Below, in pieces: positions 8,901-17,885 of a stretch of 64,000 nucleotides of DNA (position 1 is the stretch's first letter; every line of letters starts with the position of its first letter). The stretch spans positions 248,001 to 312,000 of the forward strand of contig NZ_VWWV01000001.1 of the NCBI RefSeq assembly GCF_011752815.1, in the 5' to 3' direction. This DNA comes from Enterobacter sp. Cy-643 (lineage in GTDB: Bacteria; Pseudomonadota; Gammaproteobacteria; Enterobacterales; Enterobacteriaceae). The notes under the pieces are model-generated. The model was not told the DNA's origin. It saw only the letters and a program-made list of their open reading frames with translations, and did no database searches. The translations under genes and the position numbers were made by a program.

Positions 8901-10610
8901 CTAATTATTGTTATGGCTCCCGGCGTCAGCCGGAGGCGCAGAGGTAAAGTGGACTTCTACTCGCGTTCCGCCCTCTGGCGGACGGGATATTGTCAGCTGG
9001 CCGCCAAGCCGGCCTGCGCGTTCGTGCATGATATTCAGCCCGTAGTGACCTTCCGGCTCTTCAAGGCTGGCAATCCCGTGTCCGTTGTCAAATACCGAAG
9101 CGAAATGCTCGCCGCCGCTTTCTGAGCGGCAAACCACCTCAATATGGCTCGCATTGGCGTGTTTAATCGCATTCAGTACCGCCTCCCGGATGATTTGCAG
9201 CAGGTGGATTTGCTGCGAAGCGTCCAGAACCTGAGTCGGCATGCTGCATTTCAGGCTAATTTCTGCCTGGGTTTGCTCGCGCAGCGGTTCAAGCAGCTCC
9301 TGCAGCGCGGCGGGTAAATCTGCCTGCTGCAGCGTCAGGCGGAAGGTGGTGAGCAGCTCGCGCAGCTGGCGATAGGCGTCGTTTAAGGCCTGGGAAAAAT
9401 CCCCAACAATTCGCTGTGCGGGATGGTTTTCTTCAGGCACCGCGCGCTTGAGCAGCGTCAGCTGGATACGAAGATAAGAGAGCACCTGGGCCAGAGAGTC
9501 ATGCAGCTCGCGGGCAATCGTAGCCCGTTCCTCCATCAACAGCAGTTGCTGGTAGTGTTTTTGTGCCTGATTAAAGTACACGCCTCGCCCCAGCATGGTG
9601 GCCACGCTTTTCATCAGCTGTGGGGAAGGGGTTTTCCCCTGTGACTGCCAGCGCAGCGTGCCAAAAGCGCTGTCCTGCTGAACCAGCGGCAGGGTATGCC
9701 ATTTTTCGTCCGCCACCGGAGAGCCCTCCGTCAGCCGCCAGTTTTCACCCACCTGCATTTCCAGGGCGCTGACCGCCTCATGCTGGTGGATGATCTGCAG
9801 GATTTGCACGAAGCAGTCGCGATTGATGGTGCTGACGTTCAGCGCCTGGGAGCAGCTGTACAGCACTTCGAGCATGCGGTTGGCTTCCTGCAGGCGCAGG
9901 GTCTTTTGCTCCACCTGCTGCTCTAAGGAACGATAAAGTTTTTGTAGCTCATCCGCCATGCGGATAAAAGCCTGTGCCAGGGCGCCCAGCTCATTGGGCA
10001 GAGAGCGGTCAAGGTTCGGGAGGGTAAATTCGCCGCGCTCAATAGCTTTACTCGCTTCCACCATGGTATTGAGCGGCATGACCACCTGCTGGCGGATGCG
10101 GCGCAACGTGAAGAATACCAGGGTAAAAATAGCGATAAAACCGACCACCGAAGCCGCGACGACCTGCATCATTTTTCGCTCAGCATAATGCTGGAGCGCC
10201 AGCACAAACAGGTCGATTTGTTCCACGTAGGCGGCAATGTTATAGCGGTACCAGTCGATGTCTTCGTTCTGAATATGCTGCTGCATTTGCTGCCAGGCAT
10301 GCTGCAGGGCGTTATAGCGGGTTTTCACCTCATCAGGCACCCAAAACCGGTTAAGCTGCTGCAATGTGGGGGAGCTCAGCGACTGCTGATACTGCTGCAA
10401 GTGTGCCGCAATAGCCTGTGAGTCACTCTGAAGATCGTAGCCCAGACGGTAGCTCTGCATACGCAACGATCCTGCAATATTCACCGCTTCTGCATCTTTC
10501 AGGCTGCTGGCGAGCGTCAGCATCGCAATGCCGGTTGAAAGCAGCGACAGCAAAACAATCGAAAAGAAAGCGCGGGCAAGGCTTGTGGAGACCGAGCGTT
10601 TGACTGTCAC
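8901..10610 (-). CDS. narQ: Nitrate/nitrite sensor histidine kinase NarQ
   Basis: NarQ is an inner-membrane kinase that senses periplasmic nitrate and nitrite and phosphorylates NarP (and NarL where present). It shows TM1 near the N-terminus, the nitrate-binding P-box (NIAGSLRMQSYRLGYD), a second TM (ASVVGFIAIFTLVFF) leading into HAMP, a cysteine-containing central module, a HisKA_3 helix with the phosphoacceptor His (RELHDSLAQVLSYL) and an HATPase domain (LLQIIREAVLNAIKHAN, DNGHGI). The frame is open to 10673, but the GTG at 10610 gives 569 residues beginning VTVKRSVSTSLARAFF, aligned with the K-12 start (566 residues) and preceded by AAGGG. The longer start is less likely. Confidence 0.93.
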   Translation of the reverse strand: MTVKRSVSTSLARAFFSIVLLSLLSTGIAMLTLASSLKDAEAVNIAGSLRMQSYRLGYDLQSDSQAIAAHLQQYQQSLSSPTLQQLNRFWVPDEVKTRYNALQHAWQQMQQHIQNEDIDWYRYNIAAYVEQIDLFVLALQHYAERKMMQVVAASVVGFIAIFTLVFFTLRRIRQQVVMPLNTMVEASKAIERGEFTLPNLDRSLPNELGALAQAFIRMADELQKLYRSLEQQVEQKTLRLQEANRMLEVLYSCSQALNVSTINRDCFVQILQIIHQHEAVSALEMQVGENWRLTEGSPVADEKWHTLPLVQQDSAFGTLRWQSQGKTPSPQLMKSVATMLGRGVYFNQAQKHYQQLLLMEERATIARELHDSLAQVLSYLRIQLTLLKRAVPEENHPAQRIVGDFSQALNDAYRQLRELLTTFRLTLQQADLPAALQELLEPLREQTQAEISLKCSMPTQVLDASQQIHLLQIIREAVLNAIKHANASHIEVVCRSESGGEHFASVFDNGHGIASLEEPEGHYGLNIMHERAGRLGGQLTISRPPEGGTRVEVHFTSAPPADAGSHNNN

Positions 10611-10961
10611 GGGGGAATAACCCTTTAAAGTATGCGGTGGAGCGAAACCTACCAGAATCTGCCTGAGACGCAAACGCCTGGCGGTGACTTTTTCGCCCCT
10701 GTGCGAAAAATGCTGTCGTATTTAACGCAAGCTTTGCCACAGTATAACGTCTGCCTTACATCTGCGGATTCATCCCCGTCACGCCGAAACTGTCCACCTC
10801 TTTGATCCGACAACGGCATTTACCCCTTTATGGGGATGCTTTTGTAACCCCTTGTCACATACCTTAAGTACCTTAAAAACCGCAAAGAATGCGCGGATAA
10901 AAAGAAAAACGTTTCTACCCGGTGACGACCTGGCCGGGCATTTTGAGCAAGGATCTGCCCA
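10611..10961. other. Divergent intergenic region narQ / napF
   Basis: This 351-bp region holds no gene. It must contain promoters for the leftward narQP operon and the rightward napFDABC operon. The part near napF carries a NarP/NarL-type heptamer pair (10821-10836) and, 20 bp further out, a single FNR half site (TTGAT at 10802-10806). Confidence 0.7.
10821..10836. promoter_or_regulatory. Probable NarP (7-2-7) site upstream of napF
   Basis: TACCCCT-TT-ATGGGGA fits the inverted heptamer consensus TACYYMT-N2-AKRRGTA, with the left heptamer perfect and one mismatch in the right. NarP is known to bind such 7-2-7 arrangements and to activate napF in E. coli. The site lies 126 bp before the napF start codon, next to the genes encoding NarQ and NarP themselves. 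Confidence 0.6.
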
Positions 10962-11453
10962 ATGGCTAAACTGACCCGTCGCGGCCTGCTGACCGGGGGC
11001 TGGCACAGTTCTACTCCCGCTATTCGCCCTCCGTGGAGCGGCGATGAAAACCATTTTCTTCTGGACTGTACGCGCTGCGATAGCTGCATTACCGCCTGTC
11101 AGAGCCGGGTGCTTCGACGTGGCCACGGCGGCTACCCCGAAATCGACTTTAGCCGGGGCGAGTGCACCTTCTGCTACGCGTGCGCGGACGTCTGCCCTCA
11201 GCGGCTTTTTGCTCCGCAATCCGCTCAGCCCTGGACACTGACTTTACAGCTCGGCGAAACCTGTCTGGCCTGGCATCAGGTGGAATGCCGCAGCTGTGAA
11301 GATGCCTGTGAACCGCAGGCCATCCGGTTCATCCCCACTCTGCATGACGTTTCCCGTCCACAGATTTCTTCGTCTGCCTGTCACGGCTGCGGCGCTTGCG
11401 TTGCCGGTTGCCCGACGTCAGCCATCACCCTGAGGCCACAAAATGCACACTGA
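10962..11453 (+). CDS. napF: Nap accessory ferredoxin-type protein NapF
   Basis: NapF is a cytoplasmic iron-sulphur protein that interacts with NapA before its Tat export and is thought to help mature its cluster. The 163-residue product contains four clusters of cysteines, each of the [4Fe-4S] pattern: CTRCDSCITAC, CTFCYACADVC, CRSCEDAC and CHGCGACVAGC. The length equals K-12 NapF (164). It is the first gene of the nap operon, with an AAGGA ribosome binding site before the ATG, and its end overlaps the napD start by 11 nt. Confidence 0.93.
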   Translation: MAKLTRRGLLTGGWHSSTPAIRPPWSGDENHFLLDCTRCDSCITACQSRVLRRGHGGYPEIDFSRGECTFCYACADVCPQRLFAPQSAQPWTLTLQLGETCLAWHQVECRSCEDACEPQAIRFIPTLHDVSRPQISSSACHGCGACVAGCPTSAITLRPQNAH

Positions 11454-11706
11454 CTGGCACGTATGCGGCCTGGTGGTTCAGGCCAAACCTGAACATGTTG
11501 CTGCCGTACGCAGCGCGATCAACGCGTTACCGGGCAGCGAGGTTGCGGTTGACGATATCGACAGCGGCAAGCTTGCGGTGGTTATCGAAGCCGCCGAAAG
11601 CAACGCGCTGCTGGAACAAATTGAGCGGGCACGCAATATCTCCGGCGTGCTGGCGGTGTCGCTGGTTTATCACCAGCAGAATGAACAAGGTGAGGAAGCA
11701 CCATGA
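11443..11706 (+). CDS. napD: NapA signal-peptide-binding chaperone NapD
   Basis: NapD is a small cytoplasmic chaperone that binds the twin-arginine signal peptide of NapA and delays export until the cofactors are loaded. The 87-residue product has the ferredoxin-like beta-alpha-beta pattern of the family ([15 protein letters not shown] at the N-terminus, [12 protein letters not shown] at the end). It overlaps napF by 11 nt and napA by 4 nt (ATGA), so the three proteins are translationally coupled. Confidence 0.92.
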   Translation: MHTDWHVCGLVVQAKPEHVAAVRSAINALPGSEVAVDDIDSGKLAVVIEAAESNALLEQIERARNISGVLAVSLVYHQQNEQGEEAP

Positions 11707-14189
11707 AACTCAGTCGTCGTAGCTTTATGAAAGCGAATGCCGTTGCCGCAGCTGCCGCGGCGGCGGGCCTAAGCGCTCCGGGCGTGGCTCGTGCGGTGGT
11801 AGGCAAACCTGATGCCATCAAATGGGACAAAGCGCCATGCCGCTTCTGCGGTACCGGCTGCGGCGTGCTGGTGGGGACCCAAAATGGCCGCGTCGTCGCA
11901 AGCCAGGGTGACCCAGAAGCGCCGGTCAATCGAGGGCTAAACTGCATTAAGGGTTACTTCCTGCCGAAAATCATGTACGGAAAAGATCGTCTGACTCAGC
12001 CGCTGTTGCGCATGAAGGACGGGCAGTACCACAAAGAGGGAGCGTTCCAGCCGATAAGTTGGGACAAAGCCTTCGACGTGATGGAAGAGAAATTCAAAGC
12101 CACGCTGAAAGAGAAAGGCCCGGATGGTATCGGCATGTTTGGCTCCGGCCAGTGGACGGTGTGGGAAGGTTACGCCGCCGCGAAGCTGTTTAAGGCGGGT
12201 TTCCGTTCTAACAACATCGATCCGAATGCGCGCCACTGCATGGCGTCTGCCGTCGTGGGCTTTATGCGCACCTTCGGCATGGATGAGCCGATGGGCTGCT
12301 ATGACGATATCGAGCAGGCGGATGCCTTTGTGCTTTGGGGCTCCAACATGGCGGAAATGCATCCGGTGCTCTGGTCACGCATCGCTAACCGCCGGCTGTC
12401 CGATGAAAACGTCAAAGTAGCCGTGCTTTCGACCTTTCAGCACCGCAGCTTTGAGCTGGCTGACAACGGCATGGTGTTCACACCGCAAAGCGATCTGGCG
12501 ATCCTGAACTATATCGCCAACTACATCATTCAGAACAATGCGGTGAATGAGTCGTTCTTTAAGCAGCACGTCAACCTGCGCCGTGGCGTGACCGATATTG
12601 GCTATGGGCTGCGCCCGACTCACCCGCTGGAAAAGGCCGCGAAGAATCCAGGGTCTGACGCCTCCGAACCCATGAGCTTCGACGAATACAAAACGTTCGT
12701 CGCCGAGTACACGCTGGAAAAAACCGCTGCAATGAGCGGAGTGCCGAAAGACCAGCTTGAAGCGCTCGCGAAGCTCTACGCTGACCCGAATAAGAAAGTG
12801 ATCTCCTACTGGACGATGGGCTTTAACCAGCACGTACGCGGCGTCTGGGCGAATAACCTGGTTTACAACCTGCATCTGCTGACCGGGAAAATCTCTCAGC
12901 CAGGCTGCGGGCCATTCTCGCTGACCGGGCAGCCGTCCGCCTGCGGCACCGCGCGTGAAGTGGGCACATTTGCACACCGCTTACCGGCAGACATGGTCGT
13001 CACCAACGAAAAGCACCGGGAGATCGTCGAAAAAACGTGGCAGCTGCCCGCCGGCACTATTCCAGCCAAAGTGGGTTTACACGCAGTGGCGCAGGACAGG
13101 GCGCTGAAAGACGGCAAGCTCAACGTGTACTGGGTGATGTGCAACAACAACATGCAGGCCGGGCCGAATATCACCGAAGAGCGTATGCCGGGCTGGCGCG
13201 ATCCGCGCAACTTCATCATCGTCTCCGATCCTTATCCGACCATCAGCGCGCTAACGGCGGACCTGATCCTGCCGACGGCAATGTGGGTGGAAAAAGAGGG
13301 CGCCTACGGCAACGCCGAGCGCCGCACGCAGTTCTGGCGTCAGCAGGTGAGCGCGCCGGGAGAGGCGAAGTCCGATCTCTGGCAGCTGGTGACCTTCGCT
13401 AAACGCTTTAAGGTCGAGGATGTCTGGCCTGCTGAGCTTCTCGAGAAAAAACCAGAATACCGGGGCAAAACCCTGTTCGACGTGCTGTTCGCCAGCGATG
13501 AAGTGCGTCAATACCCGCTGACCGAACTGGCCGCAGAGCAGCTAAACGACGAATCCCGCGAGCTGGGCTTTTACCTGCAAAAAGGCCTGTTTGAGGAATA
13601 CGCCAGTTTTGGCCGCGGGCACGGGCACGATCTGGCTCCGTTTGACGAGTACCACAAAGCCCGGGGGTTACGCTGGCCGGTGGTCGACGGGAAAGAAACC
13701 CAGTGGCGCTACAGCGAAGGCCACGATCCGTACGTTAAGGCCGGGGAAGGCTTCAAGTTCTACGGTAAACCGGACGGGAAAGCGGTGATCTTCGCGCTGC
13801 CGTTCGAGCCGGCGGCAGAAGCCCCGGACCAGGAGTACGACCTGTGGCTATCTACCGGGCGTGTGCTCGAGCACTGGCATACCGGCAGCATGACGCGCCG
13901 CGTGCCGGAGCTGCATCGTGCCTTCCCTGAGGCCGTCACGTTCGTGCATCCGCTGGATGCGCAGGCACGCGGTCTGCGCCGTGGCGACAAAGTGAAGGTG
14001 ATCTCTCGCCGTGGCGAAGTGGTTTCCATCGTTGAAACCCGTGGCCGCAACAAGCCGCCTCGGGGCCTGGTCTACATGCCGTTCTTCGACGCCGCGCAGT
14101 TGGTGAATAACCTGACGCTCGACGCTACCGACCCGCTCTCCAAAGAGGCGGATTTCAAGAAGTGCGCCGTAAAACTGGCGAAAGTGTAA
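11703..14189 (+). CDS. napA: Periplasmic nitrate reductase catalytic subunit NapA
   Basis: NapA reduces nitrate to nitrite in the periplasm using a bis-molybdopterin guanine dinucleotide cofactor and one [4Fe-4S] cluster. The 828-residue product equals K-12 in length. It begins with a twin-arginine signal ([18 protein letters not shown], cleavage near ARA), followed by the cluster-binding cysteines CRFCGTGC with a fourth Cys in NCIKGYF, and the region [14 protein letters not shown] and [11 protein letters not shown] that supplies the molybdenum-ligating cysteine. It lies between napD (4-nt overlap) and napB (85-nt gap). In K-12 napG and napH sit in that gap; they are absent here. Confidence 0.97.
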   Translation: MKLSRRSFMKANAVAAAAAAAGLSAPGVARAVVGKPDAIKWDKAPCRFCGTGCGVLVGTQNGRVVASQGDPEAPVNRGLNCIKGYFLPKIMYGKDRLTQPLLRMKDGQYHKEGAFQPISWDKAFDVMEEKFKATLKEKGPDGIGMFGSGQWTVWEGYAAAKLFKAGFRSNNIDPNARHCMASAVVGFMRTFGMDEPMGCYDDIEQADAFVLWGSNMAEMHPVLWSRIANRRLSDENVKVAVLSTFQHRSFELADNGMVFTPQSDLAILNYIANYIIQNNAVNESFFKQHVNLRRGVTDIGYGLRPTHPLEKAAKNPGSDASEPMSFDEYKTFVAEYTLEKTAAMSGVPKDQLEALAKLYADPNKKVISYWTMGFNQHVRGVWANNLVYNLHLLTGKISQPGCGPFSLTGQPSACGTAREVGTFAHRLPADMVVTNEKHREIVEKTWQLPAGTIPAKVGLHAVAQDRALKDGKLNVYWVMCNNNMQAGPNITEERMPGWRDPRNFIIVSDPYPTISALTADLILPTAMWVEKEGAYGNAERRTQFWRQQVSAPGEAKSDLWQLVTFAKRFKVEDVWPAELLEKKPEYRGKTLFDVLFASDEVRQYPLTELAAEQLNDESRELGFYLQKGLFEEYASFGRGHGHDLAPFDEYHKARGLRWPVVDGKETQWRYSEGHDPYVKAGEGFKFYGKPDGKAVIFALPFEPAAEAPDQEYDLWLSTGRVLEHWHTGSMTRRVPELHRAFPEAVTFVHPLDAQARGLRRGDKVKVISRRGEVVSIVETRGRNKPPRGLVYMPFFDAAQLVNNLTLDATDPLSKEADFKKCAVKLAKV

Positions 14190-14274
14190 CGCGCTTGTCC
14201 TTCGGTCGCGGTATAGCTAAGTGTCCGGAGGATCTATTCAGAATAACAATTCGATGGAGCCTGGGAGCTAAATC

Positions 14275-14724
14275 ATGAATAACCAAGGCCTGATGAAGGC
14301 GTTGTTTCAATGGGGAGCGGCATTCACTCTGGTTGTCAGCGGTACGCTTTGGGCGGCAAATGGCGTGGATCTCAATCAATCGCCTGAAGTGTCCGGTACC
14401 CCTGAAGGGGCCGTGGTAATGCCAAAGCAGCAGCAACGTATGGCGCTGAACTACGTTAATCAGCCACCGATGATCCCGCACAGCGTAGACGGCTACCAGG
14501 TCACGACGACCAGCAACCGCTGCCTGCAGTGCCACGGCGTTGAAAGTTACCGCACCACGGGGGCTCCGCGCGTCAGCCCAACGCACTTCATGGATAGCGA
14601 CGGCAAGGTGCTGTCGAACGTGGCGCCTCGCCGCTATTTCTGCCTGCAATGCCACGTGCCCCAGGCAGATGTTGCCCCGATGGTTGAGAATACCTTCGAG
14701 CCATCCAAAGGGTTTGGGAAATAA
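14275..14724 (+). CDS. napB: Periplasmic nitrate reductase dihaem cytochrome NapB
   Basis: NapB is the periplasmic electron-transfer subunit that passes electrons from NapC to NapA. The 149-residue product carries a Sec signal (hydrophobic stretch FTLVVSGTLWAAN) and two haem c attachment motifs, CLQCH in RCLQCHGVE and again in FCLQCHVPQ. The last part also has the conserved VAPMVENTFEPS. GGGAG before the ATG serves as ribosome binding site. It follows napA directly, with no napGH, and precedes napC by 3 nt. Confidence 0.95.
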   Translation: MNNQGLMKALFQWGAAFTLVVSGTLWAANGVDLNQSPEVSGTPEGAVVMPKQQQRMALNYVNQPPMIPHSVDGYQVTTTSNRCLQCHGVESYRTTGAPRVSPTHFMDSDGKVLSNVAPRRYFCLQCHVPQADVAPMVENTFEPSKGFGK

Positions 14725-14727
14725 GTT

Positions 14728-15330
14728 ATGGATAAATCTAATCGTCAACCCGGCATCATTAAACGCGTGTGGCTGTGGTGGCGCAGGCCTAGCCGGCTAG
14801 CGCTTGGCACGTTGCTGCTGATTGGCTTTGCTGCCGGGATAATTTTTTGGGGCGGTTTCAACACCGGGATGGAAATGTCCAACCGCGAAGAGTTCTGCAT
14901 CGGCTGCCATGAAATGCGCAATAATGTGTATGAGGAGTACATGGGGACGGTGCATTACAACAACCGCAGTGGCGTGCGTGCGACTTGCCCGGATTGCCAT
15001 GTGCCGCACGAATGGGTGCCGAAAATGATCCGTAAAATTCAGGCCAGCAAGGAGCTGTATGCCAAGGCCTTTGGGCTGATAGACACGCCGCAGAAGTTCG
15101 ACGATCACCGCCTGGCGATGGCGCAAAACGAGTGGCGGCGGATGAAAAACAATAACTCCCAGGAGTGTCGAAACTGCCATAACTTCGACTATATGGACTT
15201 CACCGCGCAGAAAACCGTGGCGGCCAAAATGCACGATGAGGCTATCAAAGACGGAAAAACCTGTATTGATTGCCATAAAGGCATAGCGCATAAGCTGCCG
15301 GATATGCGGGAGGTTGAGGCGGGGTTTTGA
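14728..15330 (+). CDS. napC: Membrane tetrahaem quinol dehydrogenase NapC
   Basis: NapC oxidises menaquinol (or ubiquinol) in the cytoplasmic membrane and donates electrons to NapB. The 200-residue product has one N-terminal transmembrane helix (LALGTLLLIGFAAGIIFWGG) anchoring a periplasmic domain with four CXXCH haem motifs: CIGCH, CPDCH, CRNCH and CIDCH, as in the NapC/NirT family. As the only quinol dehydrogenase in this operon it must carry all quinol oxidation, since the alternative NapGH route is missing. Its stop is followed by a large non-coding repeat element. Confidence 0.96.
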   Translation: MDKSNRQPGIIKRVWLWWRRPSRLALGTLLLIGFAAGIIFWGGFNTGMEMSNREEFCIGCHEMRNNVYEEYMGTVHYNNRSGVRATCPDCHVPHEWVPKMIRKIQASKELYAKAFGLIDTPQKFDDHRLAMAQNEWRRMKNNNSQECRNCHNFDYMDFTAQKTVAAKMHDEAIKDGKTCIDCHKGIAHKLPDMREVEAGF

Positions 15331-15370
15331 TCAATGTTCTGGATTTCTTACTTCTGTAAGCCAGGCATAT

Positions 15371-15930
15371 TTCCGTTCACCCGTAGATCGATTTTCCCTG
15401 CACGTTCAGAGCACGGTGAACGTGTCAGGGAGATAACGCCATCTCCCTGACAACCCTGGCGCCCGGCGAGCTCATCGCCGCTGAAGCGGTAAACCCACCG
15501 GCTATCACCCAAACATTCGGGGTCGTTCGCGATGCGTTCCCGACGATCGCTCTCTTTCGCTGTTCCCGACAGCTCAACCCCGCCTGAGTTGGGTCATCAC
15601 CGGGGGCGATGAGAGCCGGGGACAAATCTCCCCTCACCCCAGCCCTCTCCCCAAAGGGGAGAGGGAGAAAACAAAAACCACGGGAAACATTGTGTATTCC
15701 CTCTCCCTTCCAGGGAGAGGGTGAGGGTAAAAGAAGCCGAGACACTGTGGCTGAGAGCGTCGGGAACGCATCTCAGCCGACCCAGGACTGGGAGATAAAA
15801 CGGAGGTCTGCCGCTCACGCGGTCGATTTATTTGGCCGGGAGTCCGGGGTCTCGGGGGAGTGACGGTGACTCCCCTAAGACGTTCACCGGTGCCGGGTTA
15901 CCTATAAAACAGGGCTGGAAGTGAACGGAA
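15371..15930. repeat. 560-bp nested inverted-repeat element, non-coding
   Basis: Several inverted arms are nested around one centre. The outermost pair is TTCCGTTCAC (15371-15380) and GTGAACGGAA (15921-15930). Next come GCACGGTGAACGT (15411-15423) against 15880-15893 (one-base insertion), then GATGCGTTCCCGACG (15531-15545) against CGTCGGGAACGCATC (15758-15772). Local hairpins lie at 15424-15451 (11-bp arms) and 15855-15875. The centre (15630-15727) has CCCTCACCCC and CCCTCTCCC runs with their complements, a dispersed REP-like motif also seen in the tktB terminator. No plausible gene is present: open frames here are short and low in complexity. It may be a composite of palindromic repeats or a small non-autonomous mobile element. 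The whole stretch 15331-16061 has no gene. Confidence 0.7.
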
Positions 15931-16061
15931 CCACTATCTGGTTAACATAAATAAAATCCTTCCCCAAAAACACACACCCAAAAAACACCCCTAACCCCAC
16001 GCGACAACGCCCACAGAAGCGCATATGATTGTCGGCTCCCTTATCGCTTTGTGGAGACCGT

Positions 16062-16637
16062 ATGTCGTTACGTATCGAAGTCATCAAAGATAAAATCCTG
16101 TCTGATAACTACTTCATCCTGCGCAATATTACCTATGACCTGTCCCGTAACGGGGCCGAAAGCGTGCGCCATAAACGCGAGGTGTATGACCGGGGAAACG
16201 GCGCGACCATTTTGCTTTATAACCGCGATAAGAAAACCGTGGTGCTAACGCGCCAGTTCCGCGTCGCAACCTGGGTTAACGGGAATGAAGATGGCATGCT
16301 GATTGAGGCTTGCGCCGGGCTGCTGGATGCCGATGAGCCGGAAGTCTGCGCCCGCAAAGAGGCGATGGAAGAAACGGGATTTCAGGTAGGAGAGGTCGAG
16401 AAAGTTTTTGAACTGTATATGTCTCCCGGCGGCGTGACCGAAATCATCTATTTCTATCTGGCCGAGTACAGGGATGCACAGCGAGAAGGGGCCGGCGGCG
16501 GCGTGGAAGATGAGGATATCGACGTGCTGGAAATCCCGTTTAACCAGGCAATGGCGATGGTGAAGAACGGTGAAATTCGTGACGGTAAGACAGTGATACT
16601 GCTTCAACAGCTGCAGTTACGCAATGTTATGGCTTAA
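16062..16637 (+). CDS. nudK: GDP-mannose pyrophosphatase NudK (Nudix hydrolase)
   Basis: NudK hydrolyses GDP-mannose and related sugar nucleotides to the sugar phosphate and nucleoside monophosphate. The 191-residue product from the ATG at 16062 equals K-12 in length. The Nudix region is [19 protein letters not shown] followed by TGF, with the metal-binding Glu residues present, and the upstream CAGLLD and downstream [12 protein letters not shown] segments typical of the family. The frame is open to 16029, but the ATG at 16062 has a TGGAG ribosome binding site and aligns with the known start. It lies between the repeat element and ypfG. Confidence 0.93.
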   Translation: MSLRIEVIKDKILSDNYFILRNITYDLSRNGAESVRHKREVYDRGNGATILLYNRDKKTVVLTRQFRVATWVNGNEDGMLIEACAGLLDADEPEVCARKEAMEETGFQVGEVEKVFELYMSPGGVTEIIYFYLAEYRDAQREGAGGGVEDEDIDVLEIPFNQAMAMVKNGEIRDGKTVILLQQLQLRNVMA

Positions 16638-16780
16638 AACTCTGTAAAATCAGGTTATTGATATTTTTAATATTGCGTTAAAGCTATCCGACAAATCCGA
16701 TTGAGCAGGCTGGCGCGTGAGCTGAAGATACGTCGCATCACCGTACGTTTTTCACGCTTCGCTTCTCAGGACAGCCTTCA

Positions 16781-17824
16781 ATGTTCTATCGGATATCCTC
16801 CTTACTCATGCTTGCTCTGCTGGTGGCCAATGCTGCATTTGCCGCGCCGGCACAAAAGCAGTTTTCCGACTGGCAGGTGACCTGCAATAACCAGAACTTT
16901 TGCAGCACGCGTAATACCGGGCTGCATCAGGGGCTGGTCATGACGATTACCCGTAGCGCCGGGGCCCGCACTGATGCCAGTTTGCGCATCGACCTGGGGA
17001 ATATGGAAAGTGCGGACGTTAAAGTCCCGCCTGTGGCACCGAGGCTGCGGCTCGACGGCGTGCCCCTCGTTATCCAGCCCAACGAATGGAAAATATCGCC
17101 TCATCATTTGATGACCAATAATCCGGCAGCGATTAACGGCCTGCAAGGCGCTATTATGAACGGCGATAAAATTACGCTTGCTGACGGCGTGGGCATCATT
17201 TCCCTTAGCGGGCTCAAAGCGGCGCTGCTGTTTATCGACAGCCAGCAAAAGCGAATTGGCAGCGAAACCGCATGGATTAAAAAAGGTGACGGGCCTCCAC
17301 TCAGCGTGCCTCCTGCACCACCGCTAAAAGAAGTGGCCGCAGCAACGACAGCCTCAACGCCGCTTTCACACGATGAACTGAACGATCTGCTGGATTACGG
17401 CACATGGCGAATGAATAACAGCCAGTGTTCGCTCGATCCGCAGCGTCGCGAAGTGCGCGTTTTCCCTCTGACCGACGACAAAGCGCTGATGCTTACCAGC
17501 TGTGAAGCCGGCGCCTATAACGTGGTTTATCTGGCCTGGGTTATCTCCCGGCAAAAGCCGTTTGTCGCCAGGGTGATTCACCTGCGCTTGCCTTTTGTGC
17601 CGGACGGCGGTAGCGCTGAGCTGGAACTCATGAACGTGGGATGGGATGAGCACGGCAAAGAGTTAACGACTTTGGCGAAAGGGCGCGGGCCCGGCGATTG
17701 CGGCGTGGCAACGCGCTGGCGCTTTGACGGACAGCGTTTTCGACTGGTTCGCTATGCGGAAGAGCCCGCCTGTGATGGCTGGCATAAAGCAGCCGGCTGG
17801 CCGACGCTGTGGGTCACCAAATAG
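16781..17824 (+). CDS. ypfG: Exported DUF1176 protein YpfG
   Basis: This 347-residue protein has a Sec signal peptide (LLMLALLVANAAFAAPAQ, cleavage likely after AFA) and is expected in the periplasm. Its length equals K-12 YpfG, a DUF1176 protein of unknown function. Cysteine pairs in the N-terminal third (CNNQNFCSTRN) and later (SQCSL, TSCEAG, PGDCGV, PACDGW) suggest disulphide bonds. It sits between nudK and the convergent tktB, the K-12 order, with a terminator between. Confidence 0.85.
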   Translation: MFYRISSLLMLALLVANAAFAAPAQKQFSDWQVTCNNQNFCSTRNTGLHQGLVMTITRSAGARTDASLRIDLGNMESADVKVPPVAPRLRLDGVPLVIQPNEWKISPHHLMTNNPAAINGLQGAIMNGDKITLADGVGIISLSGLKAALLFIDSQQKRIGSETAWIKKGDGPPLSVPPAPPLKEVAAATTASTPLSHDELNDLLDYGTWRMNNSQCSLDPQRREVRVFPLTDDKALMLTSCEAGAYNVVYLAWVISRQKPFVARVIHLRLPFVPDGGSAELELMNVGWDEHGKELTTLAKGRGPGDCGVATRWRFDGQRFRLVRYAEEPACDGWHKAAGWPTLWVTK

Positions 17825-17839
17825 TCTGGATGCATTTCA

Positions 17840-17871
17840 CAAAAGAAAACCCTCTCCCCGCAGGGAGAGGG
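17840..17871 (-). terminator. Intrinsic terminator of tktB
   Basis: A perfect 9-bp stem CCCTCTCCC/GGGAGAGGG with a 4-nt loop (17850-17871) is followed, on the minus strand, by TTTTCTTTTG. It lies 14 nt after the tktB stop. The stem is the same motif that appears in the centre of the 15.4-15.9 kb repeat. Confidence 0.8.
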
Positions 17872-17885
17872 CTGGCAGCGAGGAA

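Noticed and set aside
15425-15863. Open frames of 70-106 codons in the napC-nudK gap
   Set aside because: They follow the palindromic repeats on both strands, give Ser/Pro/Gly-rich low-complexity peptides and have no homology I recognise.
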